Part shown: one piece after another, positions 57,240 through 64,000 of the stretch
Numbering within the stretch: the stretch's first letter is position 1
How the letters are laid out: the number at the start of each line of letters is the position of its first letter
Origin: Lunularia cruciata
Lineage: Eukaryota; Streptophyta; Marchantiopsida; Lunulariales; Lunulariaceae
Direction: 5' to 3'
DNA: 64,000 bases
Assembly (NCBI GenBank): GCA_948567375.1
Contig: OX419762.1
Location: 41,583,034-41,647,033 of the forward strand
The notes under the pieces: generated by a model
What the model was told of the DNA's origin: nothing
The model's database searches: none
Seen by the model: only the letters and a program-made list of their open reading frames with translations
Position numbers and translations under genes: made by a program

Positions 57240-58080
57240 CCATGGCGGCAATGCTCAAGATTATCATTGTTGTGCAACAAAAAATTGAGCATCTTACTTG
57301 ATTGTTGGATGAACGAGACCAACAATGATAAGAGCACATAAAGAGAGCACCATTTTGAGAAAGAGAAGACTAAATCCAATTTCCAAAATCCAATGTATTT
57401 GATGGAAAGAATCTTTTAGGTGCAATGGAGAATTTCATATTTGATTGTGAATGTTATTTTGATGCTACAAATCTTCAAGATGAACAAAAACAAGTTCTCT
57501 TAGCTTCAAGCCAATTGGATGGAGCAACAAAGCTATGGTGGCAATTCCTAGTGAAGCAAGCTGAAAGGCAATTTGTTACACCAATCTTGACATGGGAAGA
57601 ATTCAAGGGTGCAATAATTGGGCAATTCTAAGCAATCAATGCCACACGAGCTGCACAAGATAAGTTGGTAGAGTTGAAGCAGGTTGGTTTTGTAAGAAAC
57701 TACATCATCCAATTCTAGAACACCATTATGCAGATTCTAGATATAATGGATGGTGAAGCTTTGGATTGGTTTGTGAGGAGCTTGAAGTCAAAAACCAAAT
57801 TAGAAGTGACTATGCAAGAGCCAAAATACTTGGAAGAAGCCATGTAGCTAGCAGAGCAATTTCATTCCTTGGTTGTGACAACTTGGTCTCAACTTAGACC
57901 TTCACAAAACCAACTAACACATTGCACATGTGTGGAAGAGCCGGCACCCATGGAGATTGATGTTATCTAACGGAGACCACTTGGTATAATGGATCAAGAA
58001 AGATTGTGGTAAAATGGTGGTTGCTTTTTTTGTCGCTAGATTGGACATCAAATTGCTGAATGTCCACTCAAGAATGTGAG
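57240..58080 (+). pseudogene. family 2 gag with CCHC knuckle
   Basis: NVFDGKN precedes the open piece 57425-57631 (MENFIFDCECYFDATN, EQKQVLLASSQLDGATKLWW, LTWEEFKGAIIGQF), the retrotrans_gag pattern of a hydrophobic helix set ending in 'W..F...I...F'. Similarity continues in broken frames (DKLVELKQVG; LDWFVRSLKSKTKLEV) to the zinc knuckle CFFCR-stop-IGHQIAEC at 58022-58063, CX2CX4HX4C with a TAG at 58037-58039 in place of a coding triplet. Gag packages the RNA; this copy is broken by several stops. Confidence 0.82.
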
Positions 58081-58199
58081 ATCTTGACAAATTGCCCAAA
58101 TGGAGGTTGTAGAGCGGAATGATCAAGAAACAAGGAATCCCAATAGGAGATTTCAAGCCGCCTATTTGGAACTTGATTAGTTCTAATGGGATTGAATCC

Positions 58200-58560
58200 T
58201 TGACATATGAAAGTTTGTTTCATTTGTAGGGTACAATATCTGATTGTGGTTGTAGGATTTTGGTTGATTTTGGAAGTTCAAAGAATTGCATGTCGATGCA
58301 ATTAGCGGAGGAATTGAGTATTCCTATCAAGCTAGTAATTGGAAGTAGATTGATGATGGCGGATGGTAGAAAGGGTTCTGGATACCGTACCTTGTATCTT
58401 GTTACCTTCAAGATTGGGAAGGAATACTTGGAGTGTATGAGGTTTGTAGTGACACCTCTACATGATGATGTCATTCTAGGACTACCTTGGCTTGAACATT
58501 ATAAGGTTCAATTTGATTGGACCCGACAAAAAATTCAAACACAATACCAAGGTATGAATT
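58200..58560 (+). pseudogene. family 2 aspartic protease
   Basis: GCRILVDFGSSKNCMSMQLA, LSIPIKLVIGSRLMMADG, YLVTFKIGKEYLECMRFVV, then DDVILGLPWLEHY. This is the retropepsin-like layout, with 'D-S/T-G' read as DFG, a single C-to-T change from DSG. The frame from 58260 to 58676 is open and passes into the repeat linker. Confidence 0.8.
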
Positions 58561-58616
58561 TCCGATTAGGTTGTCTGACACCTTTGAGTAAGACACTTAA
58601 GAATAGCCAATCCCAA

Positions 58617-58796
58617 GATGGGAAGTTTGTAAGGAAAGCAGCCATAGAGCAAGCTTTGAAGGAAGTGAAGTCCTAAGAAGGGAATTTTTTCAAGAAAGCA
58701 ACCATAGAGCAAACCTTGAAGGAAGAGAAATCCATAGATGGGATGTTTGTCAATGAAGCAGCTATAGAGCAAACTTTAGAAGGAGATAAGTCTATT
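58617..58796 (+). repeat. three 60-bp in-frame tandem repeats in the protease-RT linker
   Basis: Units at 58617-58676, 58677-58736 and 58737-58796, each exactly 60 bp (20 codons). Shared core: GA(T/A)GGGA..TTT, AAAGCA(G/A)CCATAGAGCAA, TTGAAGGA. Encoded units are like DGKFVRKAAIEQALKEVKS, charged and probably helical. The first unit ends in TAA where the third has ATT. Confidence 0.93.
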
Positions 58797-58862
58797 TTTG
58801 CAATGTGGATCAAGTTGATTGCACAAGGAGAATTTGAGGTGAGTTAGGAGCCTCATCAAGCA

Positions 58863-60190
58863 ATGGTTAATCAAATAGTTCAAGAGTTAATGGATGTGTT
58901 TTTGGATGATCTACCAAAGGGATTACCTTTTGATCGTGGTATGCCCTTCAAGATTGAGTTATTACCAAGGAGTACTCCAATGAGTAGACCAATCTATCGG
59001 CTCTCATCAAAGGAGTTGGAAGAGTTACGCACAACACTCATGGAGTTTTTGGAGAAGGACTTCATACAACATAATACATCTCTTTGGGAAGCACCGGTAC
59101 TATTTGTTCCAAAGAAGAATGGAAGACTTTGTTTCTATAGTGATTACTATGGGCTCAATAAACAAATAGTGAAGAATGCATACCTCTTACCGCAAATTGA
59201 TGACTTGCTTGATCAATTGAGTGGTGCACAATAATTCTCCAAGTTGGATCTTAATAGTGGCTATGAGCAAATCCCTATTGATAGGGAGGATGTGCAAAAG
59301 AATACCTTTCACACAAGGTATGGACATTTTGAGTGGAAAGTTCAATCTTTTGGGCTCACCAATGCTCAAGTAGCCTTCATGGATCAGATGCGTTGGGTAT
59401 TGGATGGACTGTTGGATTGGTTCGTGGTGGTGTTCTTGGATGATATCTTAATCTACGACAAGACAAAGGCAGAACATATGAATCACACGCGACAAGTCCT
59501 AAGACAACTATGACAGTGGAAATTTTATTGCAAGAAGTCAAAGTGTGCCTTTTGGCAAAAGGAAGTTACATTCTTGGGTCACAAGATCTCATCAAAGGGG
59601 ATCAAGATAGAAGAGGAGAATAGTCCAAAGGATGCTATTGAAGTACGAGAATTTAATAGATTGTCTAGGCTTTTACCAATGGTTCATCCACTACTATGCT
59701 AATGTGGCCACACCATTGACCAATCACTTGGAGAACAACTTGAGCTTTGAATGGACCAACAAGCACAAAGAAGAATTATAGAAGTTGAAATATGTCTTCA
59801 AGACTAATTCTTCAACCATATGATCATCAACTACCATGTGTGTTTCATTTTGATGCTTCTAACTTTGCAATTGGAGCCAGTTGCAACAAAAATTCACAGA
59901 TGGATTTCATCCCATTGCCTTTGTGTCTCATAGACTAAATACAATAGAAAGAAATTACTCTGCTCTAGATTGGGAACAACTAACAATGGTATATGCCACC
60001 AAGGTATAGAGGCATTATCTCTTGGGGACTCAAGTGGTCATGAAAATTGATCACAAGCCCTTGTTGCAGACATTACATTTGGAACACATGAAGAGTCAAT
60101 GTCATTGATAGAAGGAACAATTACAATTTTTTGACATCAAACTTGAGTACAAACCTGGTTGGTTCCATGTCATCCTTGATGCAATATCAT
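58863..60190 (+). pseudogene. family 2 reverse transcriptase and RNase H
   Basis: [78 protein letters not shown] are open to 59234. After a TAA, SKLDLNSGYEQIPIDREDVQ (palm Asp), TRYGHFEWKVQSFGLTNAQ and FLDDILIYDKTKAEH (59433-59444 for FLDD, intact) follow to 59513. The connection and RNase H are more decayed (CKKSKCAFWQKEVTFLGHKI; HFDASNFAIGA near 59850; later IDHKPLLQTL). Typical Ty3/gypsy order. Two or more in-frame stops make it inactive although both visible palm aspartates remain. Confidence 0.9.
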
Positions 60191-60305
60191 GATGACCTGA
60201 TTTGAAGTCTCTTCTTCTCATCATAATGGCAATTATGATGGTATCTGTTGACTCCAAAGTCCAAATTGAGTTTTAGTAGTTCTACAACAAGATCCTTTCT
60301 TTCAG

Positions 60306-61364
60306 ATGGTGCAAGGTTGTCTTGCAATATATGACAAGGAGTACAATACCTTCTCCTACAAGGAAGGAATTGTACTCCATGAGGATTGGATTTATGTTCT
60401 AGTCAAAGGTGATCTCTGCCTTATGCGCTTTCAAGAAGCCCATGATTTACCAATTGCTAGTCACATGGTTATGGACAAGACCTTGGGTACCCTCCAACGC
60501 AAATAGTGGTGACCCAACATGGCACAAGATGTTTAGGAGTTTGTTTGATCATGTGAGAGCTACCAATGCAACAAGGCCAATAACCAATAACCAAGTGAAC
60601 TCCTTCAACCACTCCCCATTTCATCTACTCATTGGGAACATGTGAGCTTAGATGTCGTCACATCCTTGCCCAAGACAAAGCAAGGTCATACAACCATTGT
60701 GGTTTTTTTGGATAAGCTTAGTAAGAAAATCCAGTCGGCACCAATTTTTGATATTGTGGATGCTCCAACCTTGGCACAGATCTACTTCGACAATGTATTC
60801 AAGCATCATAGGATGTTGCATGTATTCATCTCCAATCATGATCTTTGCTTCACCGGAAAGTTTTGGCAAGCACTCTTACAAATACTTGGTACCCAACTTG
60901 CTTTGTCCATGACCTATCATCCTCAAACTGATGGACAAACTGAATGTGAAAATCACACCTTGGAGGATATGCTTTATGCCTTTGTCAATGTTCACCATAC
61001 CAATTGGGATGAATGTCTTGCAGTTGCAGAGTTTGCATACAATAATTCCAAACACGTAAGCACCAGATTCTCTCCTTTCTTCCTCAATTTTGGCCAAGAT
61101 CCACTTGTTCCAGATTTTCTTCTAGCTCCTCCTCCACATCTCATGTCACTTATACTTCAACCTTCTCAATCCTTCCAACAAGCCAAATCTCACCTCCTTG
61201 TTGCCCAAAATTGTCAGAAACAATTTGCAGACCACCATCGTCATGATCTCACCTTTCAAGTTGGCGATAAGGTCATGCTCTTGACTAGTAACCTACCCCT
61301 CCCACTTGATACTCAAGTCTATAATCTTTCTCCTAATTTGATAAGACCCTTTGATATCACCTAA
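60306..61364 (+). pseudogene. family 2 integrase
   Basis: The zinc-binding part is broken (DLCLMRFQEAHDLPIASHMV, DKTLGTLQ; 60306-60645). The core is a 240-codon open frame from 60642: LDVVTSLPKTKQGHTTIVVF with the first catalytic Asp, FISNHDLCFTGKFW where the family has SDRD (second Asp now Asn, codon 60834-60836), and TYHPQTDGQTE with the Glu 35 residues further, the DD35E spacing. Then VHHTNWDECLAVAEFAYNNS and FQVGDKVMLLTSNLPLP, PNLIRPFDIT (GPY/F-like). The Asp-to-Asn change alone should abolish strand transfer. Confidence 0.9.
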
Positions 61365-61379
61365 ATCATCTCTCATGTT

Positions 61380-61710
61380 GCTTATCGACTTTCCTTGCCT
61401 TGTCATATGAGAATCCACCATGTGTTCCATGAACTATCATGTTTCCAAGTTGAAACCCTTTGTTCCTAACCTATCTTCTTTTACTCTTGTGTCCAACCTC
61501 CTCCTCCTCCTATCCTTATCAATGATCATGAGAAACACAAATTTGATAGTATCCTTGCGCGTTGCCACATCTAGCAAAGCCACCGACAACATACGGAGTA
61601 CAAGGTCCTTTGGAAAGGGTATCCTTTTCATGATGCCACATGGGAACCTCTTTCTCATCTCTAGAATGCACAAACGGCCATCCAAGAATTTGAAGCTTCA
61701 CTGGCAACGA
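61380..61710 (+). pseudogene. family 2 integrase tail and chromodomain
   Basis: AYRLSLPCHMRIHHVFHELS is followed after shifts by ILINDHEKHKFDSILARCHI, then EYKVLWKGYPFHDATWEP and NAQTAIQEFEAS, a chromodomain of the kind fused to chromoviral integrase. Stops lie before LKPFVP and inside the domain. It would have targeted insertion to marked chromatin. Confidence 0.82.
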
Positions 61711-61739
61711 GGACATCACCAACTAGCGGTGGAGGAATA

Positions 61740-62166
61740 TGTAATAATATGGAGTTTAATGATGAAGTTAGTTAGGACTAACAAATTAACTAATAGGCCA
61801 AATTAGCCTAGAATATTCTAGAAGTATCTAGGAAGCTTCTTGGGAAGCTTCACAACTAGCTTAGCTTGCACTCCAAGTAAATAATTTCTAGAAGGAAGCT
61901 TCTAAAAGCTTCCAACTAGCTTAGCTTGCAAGCCAAGAAGTAGACTTCAAGAAAAAAGCTTCTTGAGAAGCTTCTCGGTTAACTTGACTTGCACTCCAAG
62001 AAAGTGGCTCAAGGAAGCTTCTTGAGAAGCTTCTCAAGAGCCTTGTATGTTCCCTATAAATATTAGAGCCAAAACTCATGCTAGGCCTTTGGAGTTTCCC
62101 ACACTCAAGTGTCCCAATGTGATCTTCGATTCTCCTATTTCTCGCCTCGGTCTTAGGTCTTTTACA
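61740..62166 (+). repeat. 3' LTR, family 2
   Basis: TGTAATAATATGGAGTTTAA to GGTCTTTTACA. It is preceded by a weak purine tract (GGTGGAGGAATA). TATAAATA at 62055-62062; a 20-bp perfect palindrome TCTTGAGAAGCTTCTCAAGA at about 62020-62039. Confidence 0.92.
61811..61823 (+). promoter_or_regulatory. heat-shock-element-like trimer in the 3' LTR, family 2
   Basis: GAATATTCTAGAA, three alternating GAA/TTC units with 2-bp spacers, about 230 bp upstream of the LTR TATA box. The same perfect sequence is in the inverted solo LTR at 55107-55119. Confidence 0.6.
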
Positions 62167-62171
62167 AAGTC

Positions 62172-64000
62172 ATTTTCAAATCCTTGTTTGGACTAGGCAG
62201 GTTTGGAGTGTATCCACAAACCACATGTTGCTTTTCTCACACCAAAGGACAAGCACTTAAGGCAAAATGGTTTTCTACAACAAAAATGACAATAGTTCTT
62301 GGACAAATGCTCTCACAACCGGTAGTAATTATGAGTGAAGATTCTATGGATTGTTGAATATTCCTTCCTTATACTTCTCTACCAAACATCAAGGTTGAAG
62401 CTACACCATTGTGTTTGATACATTAGCTAAACTTAATACATTGGCCGTTGGGAAAGTTTACCATTGGTGCTATCCGTTACGGCATGCCAAGTAACATGGA
62501 ACTCCAATTGGGATTGCATGGCTTCATCAACTTCGAGCTTAGTTGGATGCCTATCATTCATTTACAGGTGATAGGTATTCCTCAAATAGGTACTAACCAG
62601 TTCAAGAAGCAAATGAAGGTAGTAGAGAAAATCTATCTCTTATTTAGATAGAAAGTATTCAAGTAAGAGATGGATGTTCACAACTACCTTCATGAGAACA
62701 TAGTGTATCCCAAAATCTTTATTTGAAAGTTAGGATAGTCTGATTCATTTTCTCTAACACCACCCTTTACTTAAAATAGGATACAAGAAGGTGGAGGAAG
62801 AAGTGGCAGATATGTTTATTGCAAATGATTTTTTGTTGCATTCTTTTCCCATACCTGCTCAAAGTACAAGGAATTTCAAAAACTTGGAAGACAAGATTTT
62901 TGGATGCTTGTGAGTTTGGTAGTCTTGTATGCAAGTCAATCCAAGCAACATGCTTTCTCCATCTTGTAGATGGTTGAAGTATTGTCCTATAAATGGCAAA
63001 AGATTCTGATTTGTCCTTTTTGTTATTCAAGGGTTTTATTATCCATTTCTTCGTAATCTCAGGTCCATTCATGTGTTTGATTGGGAATTTTTATGACAAA
63101 TTGCACTTTGTAGTATTTGTTGTGAATATGCTTTCATGTAACCACAAAAGATTGCCAAGCCTTGCAGCCATAGATATTGACATCCTGTTCAAGTTACTCT
63201 CTCCATCAACCATACTATTACCCTTTCGGCTTTCAAGTGAAATTAAACAAAAGGCTTTATTTTGAAATTTTAGTTTATTGACTTCTTCATTACGGTAAGC
63301 ATGTGTCATGTCATGTTATGCTTGACTCACAGTTTGCTCTTAACTCTTATTTCTACTTTGTGTTTTTGTGGGTGTCTAGTGTTTTCTCTATAATTCTCGT
63401 CTTTCATCCAAGGGAATTTATTTTACAATGTTGATAGACACTAAAATTAGACCCATTCCTGATTTTAAATGTAACTTATCCAAAAATGACTCAAAGAATA
63501 CATATAAGGTATATTGTACAGTCTATCTCATACAAATCCAATTTAATTCTTTGAAGACGGTTTTATTTGAGGATATTCTATTCATGTAATAAATAGTATT
63601 ATGAGAGATTAATTAAATTTAACTTTTTCTTATGAGAGAAACTGAATTTGGATCAAAATATCGAAAGAATATTTACGATCCTTTTAACATGTTCCAGGTA
63701 GAAGATATGTTCCCTATAGAGAATCTCTACATAATATATTGATTGATATTTGATGCACGCATGGGTAGAATTAGGTTAATAGCCATATGCTAATAATTTT
63801 GACGATAAGTATCTATATTTCTGTCCGTTAAATTCTGATAAATAATAAATAATAAATAAATAATTGTTTCATTTAATTAGAAATTAAATATACTTCGAAT
63901 GATAAATATTTATTAAAATTTATGATTATTAAATATAAAAATAAAATTATATTCTATATTAAAAAGTCAATTTTTTTTTTTTAAAGGTACATATAGTATG
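62172..64000. other. no gene recognised
   Basis: The first 500 bp are less AT-rich and may be decayed coding sequence (a short plus-strand reading HKPHVAFLTPKDKHLRQNG near 62210) continuing the region split by the family-2 element; it could not be assigned. Frames at 62767-63072 (minus) and 62993-63265 (plus) show no domain. After 63500 the DNA is very AT-rich with AATA-type repeats near 63838-63862. Confidence 0.4.

Larger units (their letters stand above)
56539..62166 (+). mobile_element. full-length Ty3/gypsy chromovirus, family 2 (degenerate)
   Basis: 5.6 kb with 432/427-bp LTRs, flanked by AAGTT (56534-56538) and AAGTC (62167-62171), a near-match 5-bp duplication. Order: LTR, primer site, gag with CCHC knuckle, protease, a tandem-repeat linker, RT, RNase H, integrase, chromodomain, LTR. 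Longer open pieces than in family 1 remain (240 codons in integrase), but stops interrupt gag, RT and the integrase-chromodomain junction. It lies about 140 bp after the MULE knuckle. Confidence 0.92.

Noticed and set aside
1-64000. CRISPR array, operon or other prokaryotic system
   Set aside because: No regularly spaced repeats, no gene clusters, and all recognised features are of plant nuclear type.

Overview
The window reads as nuclear DNA of a land plant. It is AT-rich, intron-scale open reading is almost absent, and it carries two chromoviral Ty3/gypsy retrotransposons, a MULE transposase relic, an old non-LTR retrotransposon, two cytosolic-type plant tRNA genes and one gene for a lachrymatory-factor-synthase-like (START/Bet v 1 fold) protein. 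The species cannot be fixed from the sequence. Nothing looks bacterial, plastid or mitochondrial.

Layout. 1-10 kb: non-coding DNA seeded with short copies of one repeat, plus a copia-type gag scrap (515-745, minus). 10.0-13.2 kb, minus: a broken non-LTR retrotransposon (reverse transcriptase, then Cys/His finger and a restriction-like-endonuclease-type region, then a 3' tail), split by a solo LTR at 11427-12020. 14078-20780: a full-length but dead chromovirus (family 1) with 586/608-bp LTRs, a perfect 5-bp target duplication and a family-2 solo LTR inside it. 21794-22393: an inverted family-1 solo LTR. 22.4-32 kb: no recognisable genes. 32.8 kb: tRNA-Lys(CTT) and tRNA-Gly(GCC) 10 bases apart. 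33988-34635, minus: the START-like gene. 37-46 kb: very AT-rich DNA with a long (TA)n(TC)n tract. 46.5-49.6 kb: an unidentified decayed coding-like stretch. 54.0-56.4 kb: a MULE transposase pseudogene interrupted by an inverted family-2 solo LTR. 56539-62166: a full-length but dead family-2 chromovirus.

The most interesting result is that about fifteen short repeats scattered over 1.9-44.6 kb are the same sequence as the 3' tail of the non-LTR element at 10.0-13.2 kb. The link is made by a second, longer copy at about 5095-6095, which carries both the end of the protein-coding part and the tail. Several short copies are bounded by direct repeats of 11-22 bp and are truncated at the end corresponding to the RNA 5' end, as expected for target-primed reverse transcription. 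All share two potential RNA hairpins and a GGTCGCC-plus-pyrimidine 3' end. A second notable point is a perfect three-unit heat-shock element in family-2 LTRs.

Only the two tRNAs and the START-like gene look functional. Mobile elements are nested: family-1 LTR into the non-LTR element, family-2 LTR into family 1, family-2 LTR and a full family-2 element into or beside the MULE. Broken motifs often fit C-to-T or G-to-A change (Cys to Tyr, Asp to Asn, Gln to stop), suggesting long residence in methylated, silenced chromatin. Boundaries and reading frames were worked out by eye; borders marked 'about' may be off by tens of bases.
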